A DNA stretch of 43,891 nt from Verrucomicrobiota bacterium (GCA_020831635.1 JAFIGC010000032.1:1-43891), one strand, 5' to 3'. Positions 7,690 to 16,326 are shown, numbered from the stretch's first letter. The notes: a model not told the origin generated them from the sequence alone. Translations and numbers: made by a program.

Positions 7690-8919
7690 CAAACACAAAT
7701 TCCCCCCGGATATCTTCAAGCCCTTCCCAAAACCGACCTCCACGTTCACTTGGACGGCTCCCTGCGATTGCCCACGCTGATGGACCTGGCGGAAGCCGGG
7801 AAGGTGGAACTGCCCGCGGATTCCGAAGCCGGACTCAAGGAAAAGATCTTCAAACCCGCCTATGCCGACCTTCGCGAATATCTGGCGGGCTTCCAGTACA
7901 CGGTGGCGGTGATGCAAACCCCCGAAGCCTTGGAACGCGTGGCCCGCGAACTCGCCGAGGACAACCTCGCCGAAAACGTCCGCTATCTGGAAGTGCGCTT
8001 CGCCCCGCAACTCCACCTCAACGAACAGCTCCACATGCGGGAAGTGCTCGAAGCGGTGACCCGGGGCCTGCGGACCGCGCAAACCGCGCACAACCGCCGA
8101 CCCGAAGTCGTGAACGGCGAAGACGTCCCCTTCCACTTTGGCATCATCGTCTGCGCCCTGCGCTGGTTCGGTCCCTTCATGTCCCCCTACTACGCCAAAC
8201 TGTTCGAAGTCATGGCCAACGCCCGCGAAAAAGACATCTTCGCGGCCGCCTCCCTCGAACTGGCCCGGGCGGCGGTTCGTCTGCGGGAAGAAGCGGGACT
8301 GCCCATCGTCGGCTTCGACCTCGCGGGCGCCGAGGACGGCAATCCCGCCGTGGACCACAAGGCCGCGTTCTTGCACGCCCACCGCAGCTTCCTGCGCAAA
8401 ACCGTGCACGCCGGCGAAGCCTACGGACCCGAGTCCATTTTCCAAGCCCTCACCGAATGCCACGCCGACCGCATCGGCCACGGCACTTTTCTCTTCAACC
8501 CCGACAAAGTGCGCGACCCCGCCATTCGCGATCCCGAACGCTACGTGCACCAACTCGTGGAAAGCGTCGCACACCGCCGCATCTGCATCGAGGTCAACCT
8601 CACCAGCAACCTGCAAACCCTGCCCGACATGGGGGGCATCGGCGAACATCCCCTGCGTCTCATGGTCGACCACAACCTCAGCGCCACCATCTGTACCGAC
8701 AACCGCCTCGTTTCCCACACCACCGTCACCCGCGAATTGGAGTTGGCCGTCCAGCATTTCGATCTCACCCCGCCCCAACTTCGCAATTTGGTGGTCGCCG
8801 GCTTCAAAGGCTGCTTTTTTCCGGGGGACTACCGTGAAAAACGCGCCTTTGTTCGCCAGATTCTCAATCGGATCGACCGCCTGGAAGCCGAGCACATCGG
8901 CCCCAGCCCTCATCTTTAA
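7687..8919 (+). CDS. Adenosine deaminase family protein
   Basis: Adenosine deaminases hydrolyse (deoxy)adenosine to (deoxy)inosine for purine salvage. The 410-residue product has the metal ligands and catalytic residues in order: TDLHVHLDGS (His19, His21), FDLAGAE (209-215), TVHAGE (His240, Glu243), ADRIGHG (His264) and ICTDN (Asp337). The last motif is T-D-N where the mammalian enzymes have T-D-D-P; a TDN variant is also common among bacterial deaminases, so activity is still expected. At 410 residues it is longer than the usual ~340 because of inserts near 135-165 and 270-290. No signal peptide is present. Adenine or aminofutalosine deaminase activity cannot be excluded. Confidence 0.88.
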   Translation: MQTQIPPGYLQALPKTDLHVHLDGSLRLPTLMDLAEAGKVELPADSEAGLKEKIFKPAYADLREYLAGFQYTVAVMQTPEALERVARELAEDNLAENVRYLEVRFAPQLHLNEQLHMREVLEAVTRGLRTAQTAHNRRPEVVNGEDVPFHFGIIVCALRWFGPFMSPYYAKLFEVMANAREKDIFAAASLELARAAVRLREEAGLPIVGFDLAGAEDGNPAVDHKAAFLHAHRSFLRKTVHAGEAYGPESIFQALTECHADRIGHGTFLFNPDKVRDPAIRDPERYVHQLVESVAHRRICIEVNLTSNLQTLPDMGGIGEHPLRLMVDHNLSATICTDNRLVSHTTVTRELELAVQHFDLTPPQLRNLVVAGFKGCFFPGDYREKRAFVRQILNRIDRLEAEHIGPSPHL

Positions 8920-9194
8920 GCCCTTGAAATCCATGACAAAGCCATGCACATTGAAGTAATTCGGGGTAGACAGGAGAGCCAACCTCCGCATTGGCGGGCG
9001 CAAAGGGGCCATCCGGCGGAAAAGCCCCCCCCGTTCCCCTGCCGGTGCGGAGACCGGCGCTCCCGTAAAATTTCGCATTGGAGTGTATGACCCTGTTATC
9101 AGCAAGAATACTACATTTTTTGCGTGAACTCCCGGGATTTCCGATTACGGTGCGCCTAGCAACCAACTGACAACAGCAAGAGGAATCACAACAC
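8920..9194 (+). other. Intergenic region ada-nhaA with a GC-rich hairpin
   Basis: No gene is seen. The first half is GC-rich and repeat-like; it contains the hairpin GCCGGT-GCGGAG-ACCGGC (9041-9058) preceded by runs of G and C. The last ~110 bp are AT-richer and presumably carry the nhaA promoter. AGAGG about 12 nt before the ATG is the likely ribosome site. Confidence 0.5.
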
Positions 9195-10502
9195 ATGATG
9201 AGAGATTTAATCCGGCGGGAGTCCCACGACACCGCCTTCGCGAGTTTTCTCCAAAGCCAAACCGCAGGCGGCGTCGTCCTGTTGGTGGTCTCCGTCATTG
9301 CCTTCATTCTTGCCAACGGCCCCTTGTGGGAAGTGTATGACAACTTTGCCCACATGCATGCCAGCGTACAAATTGGGCAGTGGGATCTTGATTTGGATCT
9401 GAGCCACTGGGTCAACGAAGGCGTGATGGTCTTTTTCTTTTTTCTGGTCGGACTGGAAATCAAACGCGAAATTCTCGTGGGCGAACTTTCCGAACCCCGC
9501 AAGGCCGCCCTCGCGGTCATCGCCGCCGCCGGCGGCATGATCGCCCCGGCCCTGATTTTCACCCTCTTCAACATCATCAGCCCCGACACCCTGCGCGGCT
9601 GGGGCATCCCCATGGCCACCGACATCGCCTTCGTCATCGGCGTGCTCAGCGTGCTGGGCAACCGCGTGCCCGTGGCCCTCAAGGTCTTCCTCACCGGACT
9701 GGCCATTGTCGATGACCTCGGCGCCATCGTCGTCATCGCCCTGTTCTACACCGAAAACTTCATGGTCATGAATTTGCTCATCTCGCTCACCTTTGTGTTT
9801 GCCAGTTGGATGTACGGCAAAAAAGGGGGCGCCAATGGCGTGGTGTTCTCCCTCTTCGCCCTGGGATGCTGGTATTTCATCCTCGAATCCGGCATCCATT
9901 CCACCATTGCGGGCGTACTGATGGCGTTCACGATTCCCATCCGTCAAAAATACGAACTCGACGAACTCAACCACCAATTCCGCATGAGCTTCCTCGACGG
10001 CGATTTCGAAATCAAAGAACACCACCTCGACCCCCTCGAACGCATCATCCGCAAAAGCGAAAGCCCCCTGGAACGCTTCGAACACAAATTGCAACCTTGG
10101 GTGGCCTTCCTGATCGTACCCCTGTTTGCCTTTTTCAACGCCGGGGTTCACCTCTCCACCCACTTCGGGTTTGGTCTGTTCATGAAACCACATGTCCTCG
10201 GGATTTTCTTCGGACTGCTGCTCGGCAAACCCCTCGGCATCCTCTTTGTCAGCACCATTGCCGTCAAACGCGGCTGGGCCACCCTCCCCGACGGGGTCAA
10301 CTGGCGGGCCATGATCGGGGTGGGCTTCCTCGCCGGCCTCGGGTTCACCATGTCCCTGTTCATTTCCGTGCTTGCTTTCCCCGAAGGAAGCCCCACGTTG
10401 CAGGAGGCCAAACTCGGCATCCTGCTCGCCTCCCTCACCGCCATGCTCATCGGCGCTCCGCTCACCTACAGAGCCCTGGCGCCGCAAGCCACGGACAACT
10501 GA
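9195..10502 (+). CDS. nhaA: Na+/H+ antiporter NhaA
   Basis: NhaA exchanges cytoplasmic Na+ or Li+ for external H+ in the inner membrane. The 435-residue product shows the family signatures: FFFFLVGLEIKREILVGEL (79-97), PMATDIAFVIGVLS (139-152), the paired ion-binding aspartates in AIVDDLGAIVV (Asp173, Asp174), and a C-terminal GFLAGLGFTMSLFIS. It is about 45 residues longer than the E. coli protein, mostly because of a hydrophilic insert around 232-290 (KYELDELNHQF to RFEHKLQPW), as in the long NhaA subgroup. dapF follows after 62 bp on the same strand. Confidence 0.95.
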   Translation: MMRDLIRRESHDTAFASFLQSQTAGGVVLLVVSVIAFILANGPLWEVYDNFAHMHASVQIGQWDLDLDLSHWVNEGVMVFFFFLVGLEIKREILVGELSEPRKAALAVIAAAGGMIAPALIFTLFNIISPDTLRGWGIPMATDIAFVIGVLSVLGNRVPVALKVFLTGLAIVDDLGAIVVIALFYTENFMVMNLLISLTFVFASWMYGKKGGANGVVFSLFALGCWYFILESGIHSTIAGVLMAFTIPIRQKYELDELNHQFRMSFLDGDFEIKEHHLDPLERIIRKSESPLERFEHKLQPWVAFLIVPLFAFFNAGVHLSTHFGFGLFMKPHVLGIFFGLLLGKPLGILFVSTIAVKRGWATLPDGVNWRAMIGVGFLAGLGFTMSLFISVLAFPEGSPTLQEAKLGILLASLTAMLIGAPLTYRALAPQATDN

Positions 10503-10556
10503 ACGCGGAACGCGTGACCAACAACCCTCAACCAGCAACCAGCAACCAGCAACCAG
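10501..10556 (+). repeat. Two heptamer tandem repeats before dapF
   Basis: GAACGCG is present twice in tandem (10501-10514, starting in the nhaA stop region) and CAACCAG four times (10529-10556). The second array fills the place where a ribosome site for dapF (ATG 10565) would be, and no Shine-Dalgarno is visible. Confidence 0.8.
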
Positions 10557-10564
10557 CAACGCAA

Positions 10565-11398
10565 ATGAAAACCCACTTTTGGAAAATGCACGGCGCCGGC
10601 AACGACTTCGTGCTCATCGACGACCGCGAATGCAAGTTCCCCGACGAGGACAACGCCCTCGTTCACCGGCTCGCGCGCCCCAAATACGGGGTCGGATGCG
10701 AAGGTGTCATCCTCATCCAACCCAGCGACACCGCCGATTTCCGCATGAGGTTCTACAACCCCGACGGCGGCGAAGTCGAAATGTGCGGCAATGGCGCCCG
10801 CTGCGTCGCCCGCCTGGCCCATGAAATCGGCGCCGCCCCCAAGGAAATGAAATTCGACACCGTCGCCGGCGTGATCGGCGCCGAATGCACCGCCAAAGAC
10901 CAAGTCTGCCTCACCATGACCCCGCCCAAAGATTGGCTCCTCAACGGCGAACTGGAGATGGAGGAACAGAAGATCCCCTTCCATTTCGTCAACAGCGGCG
11001 TGCCCCACGTGGTCATGGTGGTCGAAGACCTCAAAAACATCGACATCAAAACCATCGGCGCCGCCGTGCGGTATCATCCCCGCTTCCAGCCCGCCGGCAC
11101 CAACGTCAACTTCATCCAGGTCACCGGACCCGACGCCATCTCCGTGCGCACCTACGAACGCGGCGTCGAAGACGAAACCCTTGCCTGCGGCACCGGCATG
11201 GTGGCCAGCGGGCTCATCGCCGGCTCCCTCGGCCTCGTCTCCGTCCCCGTGCAAATCACCTGCGCCGCCGGGGACGTCCTTCAGGTCAACTACACCCCCA
11301 CCGAGAAAAGCGCCGAAAACGTCACCCTCACCGGCCGGGCCGTGCACGTGTTTGAAGGCGAGATCGATCTCGACGCCCTCGAAGACGACGCCGAATAA
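10565..11398 (+). CDS. dapF: Diaminopimelate epimerase
   Basis: DapF converts LL- to meso-diaminopimelate for lysine and peptidoglycan synthesis, using two cysteines as acid and base. Both are present: Cys in EVEMCGNGARC (residues ~71-81) and Cys in ETLACGTGMVASG (~205-217). The start MKTHFWKMHGAGNDFVLID matches the conserved N-terminus, and the 277-residue length is normal. No Shine-Dalgarno is seen; translation may depend on coupling to nhaA, or on an unrecognised signal in the heptamer array. A small unknown gene follows 10 bp downstream. Confidence 0.95.
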   Translation: MKTHFWKMHGAGNDFVLIDDRECKFPDEDNALVHRLARPKYGVGCEGVILIQPSDTADFRMRFYNPDGGEVEMCGNGARCVARLAHEIGAAPKEMKFDTVAGVIGAECTAKDQVCLTMTPPKDWLLNGELEMEEQKIPFHFVNSGVPHVVMVVEDLKNIDIKTIGAAVRYHPRFQPAGTNVNFIQVTGPDAISVRTYERGVEDETLACGTGMVASGLIAGSLGLVSVPVQITCAAGDVLQVNYTPTEKSAENVTLTGRAVHVFEGEIDLDALEDDAE

Positions 11399-11408
11399 CT
11401 GGAGCAAG

Positions 11409-11999
11409 ATGCCCGTCGCCACCGACCTCCCCACCGCCGAGACCCTCTACGCCGTGTATTTCGCGCGCTGGATCCCCGACGAGGATCCGCGCGCCCCCCG
11501 TCTGCGCAGCGACATCGAGGAAATCGAACTTCCGCCCGGCACCCACATCAAAACCCTCTGCCCGCTCACAGACGAAGGCCGCATTCACGTCACGAATCAA
11601 TTGACGGACATCCACAACGCCGCCCTGAAAGATTTATGTGCCCTGCTTGACAAAACCGGGGAACCTGCTGTAGATTGGGTGGAAGCGTTGGAGACCAAAG
11701 CCACGCCCGAACAACTGAAAATCTGGCTCAAAGGATCCGATCCCGGCAAGCCCGACAACAGTTATTTGTTGCTCTGCTGCGAGACAGGAGCCTTGATTGC
11801 CGCGATTTTGCGGCAAAAATGGCCCCGACTTCAGTGGATTCATGATTTTCCGTATTTCGAATCCAGCCTCTTCGACCTCAATGGAAAAATCATGATTCCC
11901 GTCTTTCACTGGGCCGTCAAGACCCTTTCCGGTGACGACAGACACCCATTAAAGGCCAAAATCGAGGGTGCATTGCAATTTTTGGGAAAAAATACGTAA
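11409..11999 (+). CDS. Unknown cytoplasmic protein downstream of dapF
   Basis: The 196-residue product starts MPVATDLPTAETLYAVYFAR; GGAG lies 5 nt before the ATG, which makes this start much better than any upstream one inside dapF. It contains a mostly helical first half and a segment SYLLLCCETGALIAAILRQKWPRL cut by charged residues, too short and polar to be a sure membrane span. I recognise no family. Its position, 10 bp after dapF, suggests co-transcription with nhaA-dapF. Confidence 0.7.
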   Translation: MPVATDLPTAETLYAVYFARWIPDEDPRAPRLRSDIEEIELPPGTHIKTLCPLTDEGRIHVTNQLTDIHNAALKDLCALLDKTGEPAVDWVEALETKATPEQLKIWLKGSDPGKPDNSYLLLCCETGALIAAILRQKWPRLQWIHDFPYFESSLFDLNGKIMIPVFHWAVKTLSGDDRHPLKAKIEGALQFLGKNT

Positions 12000-12077
12000 T
12001 TTTTTTTTGATTTTGCTTGAACGAAAAGCATTTTTAAGACGACATATAGACTGAACCCCAACAACGGAGTACATATC

Positions 12078-12350
12078 ATGAAGAAAACGATCATTACCAG
12101 TTTCGCAGCCGCCGCGCTTCTCGCGCTCGGCGTGGGCTGTACCCAGACCGATTCCACCGTGCAAACCAAGCAACGTGCCGTCCAAGGCGGTATCGGTGGG
12201 GCCATCATCGGTGGCGTCATCGGACACCAAAGTGGCCGCGGCCTCGAAGGGGCCGCCGTTGGCGCCGCCGCCGGGACCGCCGCCGGTGCCGTACACGGCA
12301 GTTCCGAGGACGAAATCCGTCAACAGGAACAACAAGGCATGCGTCGTTGA
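12078..12350 (+). CDS. Small glycine-zipper lipoprotein
   Basis: The 90-residue protein has a type II signal peptide with lipobox LGVGC (Cys at residue 21), so it should be lipidated and held in a membrane. Residues 37-75 are a glycine zipper (GGIGGAIIGGVIG, GAAVGAAAGTAAGAV), as in the YMGG/Omp-like glycine-zipper families that insert as helical hairpins. The tail SSEDEIRQQEQQGMRR is charged. GGAG lies 9 nt upstream of the ATG. Related lipoproteins are often linked to envelope stress; the exact role here is unknown. Confidence 0.85.
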   Translation: MKKTIITSFAAAALLALGVGCTQTDSTVQTKQRAVQGGIGGAIIGGVIGHQSGRGLEGAAVGAAAGTAAGAVHGSSEDEIRQQEQQGMRR

Positions 12351-12370
12351 CGCGTGCATTGCACAAACCT

Positions 12371-12418
12371 TTTCCGACGTTCGGAAGCTTGTACCACAAG
12401 TCTTCCGAACGTCGGAAA
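12371..12418 (+). repeat. Perfect 17-bp inverted repeat after the lipoprotein gene
   Basis: Arms 12371-12387 and 12402-12418 are exact complements. The loop itself pairs CTTG (12388-12391) with CAAG (12397-12400), so the stem reaches 21 bp with one bulged T. No T-run follows, which argues against an ordinary terminator; a real terminator lies 20 bp further on. Confidence 0.85.
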
Positions 12419-12438
12419 CCCCAATTTTCATACCATGG

Positions 12439-12463
12439 AGACCGGCACTGCCGGTCTTTTTTT
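12439..12463 (+). terminator. Rho-independent terminator of the lipoprotein gene
   Basis: The stem AGACCGGC-ACT-GCCGGTCT is followed directly by seven T. Confidence 0.9.
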
Positions 12464-12666
12464 GTCCTGAAACCGTGAGATCTTTGCTTTGAATCCGCAC
12501 AATCTCATGGGCTACAAGGAATTGTCGGGAACGCTCGACAGACCGCATGGGTATGCCTCGGTTCCCGACAATTCCTTTCGCTCCATGATCTTGCACGCCT
12601 TCTTTGCAAATATCCCACGGATTCAGGTTGTCCTCAAACCGTGAGATCTTTGCTTTGAATCCGGAC
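12464..12666 (+). repeat. 203-bp element: 37-bp direct repeats around a large palindrome
   Basis: Direct repeats at 12464-12500 and 12630-12666 differ at 2 of 37 positions. Between them is a palindrome with exact 17-bp arms (12516-12532 and 12561-12577) that extends outward imperfectly to about 12497 and 12597, for example CATGG five bases beyond each arm. No ORF is present. It could be a non-autonomous mobile element or a structured RNA; nothing in the sequence decides. Confidence 0.75.
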
Positions 12667-12710
12667 TCGGGTCATAGAACTTAACCCTCACGCCCTCCTA
12701 AAAAAACAAC

Positions 12711-14063
12711 ATGTCTCCCGCCAAATCAAAAACCAAATCCAAAAAACTCTTCGTCCTCGACACCAACGTGATTCTTCACGACAGTAGCTGTTTGGAGCAC
12801 TTCCAGGAACACAACGTGGCCCTGCCCATCACCGTCCTCGAAGAATTGGACAACTTTAAAAAAGGAAACGAGTCCATCAACTTCCACGCCCGGGAGTTCG
12901 TGCGGCGGCTGGACAGCATGAGCGGGGACACCTTGTTTGGCGAAGGCATTCCCCTCGGCAAAGGACGCGGCACCATCCGCATCGCCATCGAACCGGAAAT
13001 CCACCCCAAACTCCATGGCCTCTTCAGTCCCAACAAACCCGACCACCAAATTCTCAACGTGGCCCTGCGTTTGGCCGACCGACATCCCGGATACCGCACC
13101 ATCCTCGTGTCCAAGGACGTCAACCTGCGCATGAAGGCCAAATCCGTGGACCTCAATGCCCAGGACTACAAAACCGACCACGTGGCCGACATCAGTTCCC
13201 TCTACACCGGGCGGCGCATCGTCGAGGACGTGCCCTCCGAAGTGATCGAAGCCCTCTATCAGGTCCCCTTTGAAGTCCAAGCGGATGAAGTGCAAGTCGA
13301 CCCGCCGCTCATCGCCCACGAGAACCTGATCCTGAAAAACGGCAAAAAAAGCGCCTTGGCCACCTACGATCCCCTCACCCATACCCTGAAGCGGGTGGAC
13401 AAACGCAGCGTCTACGGCATCACCCCCCGCAATGCGGAACAGACCTTCGCCCTCGCGGCCCTGTTGAACGACGACATCCCCTTGGTCAGCCTTTCCGGCA
13501 AAGCCGGCACCGGCAAAACCCTCTTGGCCTTGGCCGCGAGTCTGGAAAACCGCCGCGCCTATCGTCAGATATATCTCGCCCGCCCCATCGTCCCTCTCAG
13601 CAACAAAGACATCGGCTATCTGCCCGGAGAAATCAAAGCCAAACTCGACCCCTACATGCAACCCATGTACGACAACCTTTCCGTGATCCAAAACCAACAC
13701 CACGGACACGAGAAAAACCACCAAGGAGAGCAAATCCGCAAAATGCTCGAAGACGAAAAGCTCATGATCTCCGCCCTCAGTTACATCCGCGGACGCAGCC
13801 TCAACCGCATTTATTTCATCGTCGACGAGGCCCAAAACCTCACCCCGCACGAAGTCAAAACCATCATCACCCGCGCCGGAGAAGGTACCAAAGTCGTTTT
13901 CACCGGGGACATTTTTCAGATCGACCATCCCTATCTCGACACCCAGTCCAACGGGCTCACCTACCTCATCGAGCGCATGAAAGGGCAAAAACTCTACGCC
14001 CACATCACCCTCGAACGCGGAGAACGATCCGAACTTTCCGAACTGGCGAGCAATTTGTTGTAA
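12711..14063 (+). CDS. PIN-PhoH fusion ATPase (PhoH2/YlaK family)
   Basis: The 450-residue product joins an N-terminal PIN RNase domain ([12 protein letters not shown] near residue 13, [10 protein letters not shown] near 44, later [14 protein letters not shown]) to a C-terminal PhoH ATPase domain. The ATPase carries Walker [16 protein letters not shown] (about 263-277), Walker [13 protein letters not shown] (about 364-375) and FTGDIFQID (about 396-404). PhoH2 proteins are reported as sequence-specific RNA helicases and RNases, so a role in RNA turnover is likely. No Shine-Dalgarno is seen before the ATG. Confidence 0.93.
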   Translation: MSPAKSKTKSKKLFVLDTNVILHDSSCLEHFQEHNVALPITVLEELDNFKKGNESINFHAREFVRRLDSMSGDTLFGEGIPLGKGRGTIRIAIEPEIHPKLHGLFSPNKPDHQILNVALRLADRHPGYRTILVSKDVNLRMKAKSVDLNAQDYKTDHVADISSLYTGRRIVEDVPSEVIEALYQVPFEVQADEVQVDPPLIAHENLILKNGKKSALATYDPLTHTLKRVDKRSVYGITPRNAEQTFALAALLNDDIPLVSLSGKAGTGKTLLALAASLENRRAYRQIYLARPIVPLSNKDIGYLPGEIKAKLDPYMQPMYDNLSVIQNQHHGHEKNHQGEQIRKMLEDEKLMISALSYIRGRSLNRIYFIVDEAQNLTPHEVKTIITRAGEGTKVVFTGDIFQIDHPYLDTQSNGLTYLIERMKGQKLYAHITLERGERSELSELASNLL

Positions 14064-14082
14064 GATAACCTGCTCGCCTTTT
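14045..14082 (+). terminator. Terminator overlapping the phoH stop codon
   Basis: Arms GGCGAGCA (14045-14052, inside the coding end) and TGCTCGCC (14071-14078) form an 8-bp stem followed by TTTTCCTT. The stop codon lies in the loop. Confidence 0.55.
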
Positions 14083-14251
14083 CCTTGGCGGGATTTTCCT
14101 GCTGGAAAAGAGGATCCAGGGGAAGTCGGCGGCCTGCAAGGTCAAATTAGAGCCTGGACGCCATCATGAATCGAACGGCATTCCATCGGGTGCCGCACCG
14201 TTTATCTTGAAATTCGGGTTTGATCCCCTACATTGTGCCATAGGAGATCAA

Positions 14252-15154
14252 ATGATGATATTCAAAACGAACACATACCGACCGGCTCCCATGGTCATGG
14301 GGCTCATCTTGAGCTTCAGCATGGTTATGGGGCCCCAAATGGCAAACGCGGATCAAGACGACCGTCTGGATCATCGAAAAGATTATCGTATGGAGTCCAT
14401 TTCCGGCGGGGCATTCCGGAATTACGTCTCAACCCATGTCACCGAGGATGATCTTTGGGCCCGCTCCATGCGAACCTTTGGCAGCTTTCACAATCACATG
14501 CACGAACTGATGTCGCATATGGCCAAATACGGCGTGGAAGTGCGCGGTGACCGGGAACACGTCCCGGAGTTCACCCACCGCATCTCCGGCGGCGAATGGG
14601 CCAGGTACCGGGAGTCCCTTGAAGAGGCCGGGGACGATTCCGATTGGTACGAACTGGTTCGGATTACCGAAATTATGCACGACCGCGTCCATCACGCCAT
14701 GGCTCGATCCTTGGTGTATGACCGGGATTCTCGAAACCGGGATGTGGACCTTGGTGATTTTCTTCGCGGCGAAGCGCTGGAACACGGCGCGGGAATCCCC
14801 GATGCGGGGGAGAGACGAATTTCGGAAGTCTCGCTGGATGCGTTTCGCGAGTGGGCTTGGCGCTATGAAACCGAACCGCCCCATTTGCACGAATCCGTTC
14901 AGGGAATGGTCGTTTTCGCCCATTTGCTGGATGACCTCCTGACCCAGTGGCTGGCCCATGGCGATTCAATGGCCCCAGAGAACTGCCGCCCACAACCCGG
15001 ACTGCTGGCGCGACGCGGGGAAGGCTGGTCGGACTATTTGGCGCAGATAGAGGATTGTGAGGATGCGGAATGGCGGGAATTCGTCAAAGTGGCCGGTCTC
15101 ATGCGCGACCGCATCCACCATATGATGCACAAAATGAAAGCGTACCAAAAATAA
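14252..15154 (+). CDS. Exported His/Met-rich protein with internal duplication
   Basis: AGGAG precedes the ATG at 14252 by 6 nt; an earlier TTG at 14207 lacks a ribosome site. Residues 12-33 form a signal sequence (PMVMGLILSFSMVMGPQMANA), so the protein is exported. The mature part is helical and seems to be a twofold repeat: SGGAFRNYVSTHV then SGGEWARYRESL...IMHDRVHHAM in the first half align with SLDAFREWAWRY then GEGWSDYLAQI...LMRDRIHHMM in the second. Clustered His and Met (HNHMHELMSHM near 80-90, HDRVHHAM near 143-150, IHHMMHKM near 288-295) suggest metal binding. No known family is recognised. The LiaF-like membrane gene starts 14 bp downstream. Confidence 0.75.
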   Translation: MMIFKTNTYRPAPMVMGLILSFSMVMGPQMANADQDDRLDHRKDYRMESISGGAFRNYVSTHVTEDDLWARSMRTFGSFHNHMHELMSHMAKYGVEVRGDREHVPEFTHRISGGEWARYRESLEEAGDDSDWYELVRITEIMHDRVHHAMARSLVYDRDSRNRDVDLGDFLRGEALEHGAGIPDAGERRISEVSLDAFREWAWRYETEPPHLHESVQGMVVFAHLLDDLLTQWLAHGDSMAPENCRPQPGLLARRGEGWSDYLAQIEDCEDAEWREFVKVAGLMRDRIHHMMHKMKAYQK

Positions 15155-15168
15155 CCACAAGGAACCCG

Positions 15169-15531
15169 ATGAAAAAAAAGTTGATCGTCCCGGTATTGAC
15201 CATCACCGTGGGTGTGGCATGGTTTCTCAACGTCCTGGAAGTCATTCCCGGTGTGGACTGGGTGTGGACCCTCGGTCTCGCCACCGCGGGCATTCTCAGT
15301 ATTTCCATCGGCGGACTGAATAAATTCACGGTGGTTGTCGGCCCCCTCCTCGTTGTCGCCTCCATCTGCTCGCTGCTCCGCCAGACCGGACGACTGGTGG
15401 TCGATCACGAAATCCCGGTGTTGGTCATCACCCTCGGTATCCTCATGCTCATCTCGCAACTGTCTCCACTCGAAAAGCCCGAAGCCCTACGCATGGACGA
15501 TGGGGACGCGGACAATCCGCGGGGAAACTGA
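15169..15531 (+). CDS. Small membrane protein, LiaI/LiaF-like transmembrane region
   Basis: The 120-residue product has four predicted membrane helices (about 5-22, 31-48, 52-70 and 80-97) and a short acidic C-terminal tail (EALRMDDGDADNPRGN). The pattern FLNVLEVIPGVDWVWTLGLATAGIL resembles the LiaI-LiaF-like transmembrane domain found in envelope-stress sensors, but the C-terminal domain of LiaF is absent. AAGGAA lies 6 nt before the ATG. It is 14 bp behind the His/Met-rich exported protein and probably shares its transcript. Confidence 0.7.
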   Translation: MKKKLIVPVLTITVGVAWFLNVLEVIPGVDWVWTLGLATAGILSISIGGLNKFTVVVGPLLVVASICSLLRQTGRLVVDHEIPVLVITLGILMLISQLSPLEKPEALRMDDGDADNPRGN

Positions 15532-15593
15532 AGGCGCATTAAAATAAAAAGACTAATTTTCATTGGAAAATACGCCGTGATGCATGTATGTTC

Positions 15594-15609
15594 TTTGAAC
15601 ATGTTCAAA
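15594..15609 (+). promoter_or_regulatory. 16-bp perfect palindrome, possible operator
   Basis: TTTGAACATGTTCAAA is a perfect palindrome in the 255-bp gene-free stretch upstream of the outer-membrane protein gene. It resembles GAAC/GTTC operators but has a 2-nt centre, not the 4 nt of Gram-positive LexA boxes. A second weak hairpin (ATTCACG...CGTGAAT) lies just downstream. Confidence 0.4.
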
Positions 15610-15786
15610 AAACGGCTTGTCATTCACGACGCGGCACTCCGTGAATCCATGATCAAACGTAATTCTTTAGATCGAAGCAAAAGGGTTTGCCACACCAACG
15701 GCGGCCTTCACGTCTTTCCCACATGACTCCAATTCCGGAGCCGGGAAACAACAGAAACCGAAAACCCACCAAACATGGAGACACAT

Positions 15787-16326
15787 ATGACCATACGAAC
15801 AAAACTAGCCACCTTCGCCCTCCCCGCGCTTCTCTTGCTTGCCATCGCGCCGGCACAAGCCGCCAATCCCGGTGGCACGCATGCCCAAGTGGCCTTTGCC
15901 GATTGGAGCGACCTTGACAATGGCTTCAACCTCGCCGGGAGTTTCAAAGCCCAAGAAAACCTTCGCCTCTTTGCCAGTTACACCAATACCGATTTGGACC
16001 ACCTCCGCGTGGGCGCCGGCTGGCTCGTCCCCCTGGAGCCCGGTTTCGACCTCGAATTCGGCGGTTCCATCAATTATTTTGACATCGGCCCCGTCGATGA
16101 CACCGGCCTCGGCATCCATGCCATTGCCCGAATCACTCCCATTGCCGAACTCACCGTCTCCGGCAAATTGGAATACATCCTCTTGGATGACTTCGACAAC
16201 GAAACCGTCCTCGGCATCGATGTGGACTACCTTTTTCAAGACAACATCAGCGGGTTCTTGAACTACAGCATCTACAACGAAATCGACAACAACCTCATCC
16301 TGATTGGCGCCAGGCTCCGGTTCTGA
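15787..16326 (+). CDS. Small outer-membrane beta-barrel protein
   Basis: GGAG lies 5-8 nt before the ATG at 15787, so this start is preferred to the one four codons earlier. The 179-residue product has a signal peptide (LATFALPALLLLAIAPAQAA, cleavage after AQA) and about ten alternating strands such as NLRLFASYTNTDLDHLRVGAG and ELTVSGKLEYILLDD. It ends in Phe (ARLRF), the usual C-terminal signal for outer-membrane insertion. The pattern resembles small YfaZ/Ail-like barrels; the precise function is not evident. Confidence 0.8.
   Translation: MTIRTKLATFALPALLLLAIAPAQAANPGGTHAQVAFADWSDLDNGFNLAGSFKAQENLRLFASYTNTDLDHLRVGAGWLVPLEPGFDLEFGGSINYFDIGPVDDTGLGIHAIARITPIAELTVSGKLEYILLDDFDNETVLGIDVDYLFQDNISGFLNYSIYNEIDNNLILIGARLRF

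Noticed and set aside
8664-8700. Inactive deaminase because of T-D-N in place of T-D-D
   Set aside because: The metal-binding Asp is kept, and TDN variants occur in other bacterial adenosine deaminases, so loss of activity is not supported.
7522-9105. Long minus-strand ORF (527 codons) opposite ada
   Set aside because: It is an antisense shadow of ada with Gly/Val/Glu-rich low-complexity translation. The plus strand has the full deaminase motif set.
15594-15609. LexA/SOS box
   Set aside because: The palindrome has GAAC-N2-GTTC, not the N4 spacing of Gram-positive-type boxes, and the downstream gene is an outer-membrane protein.
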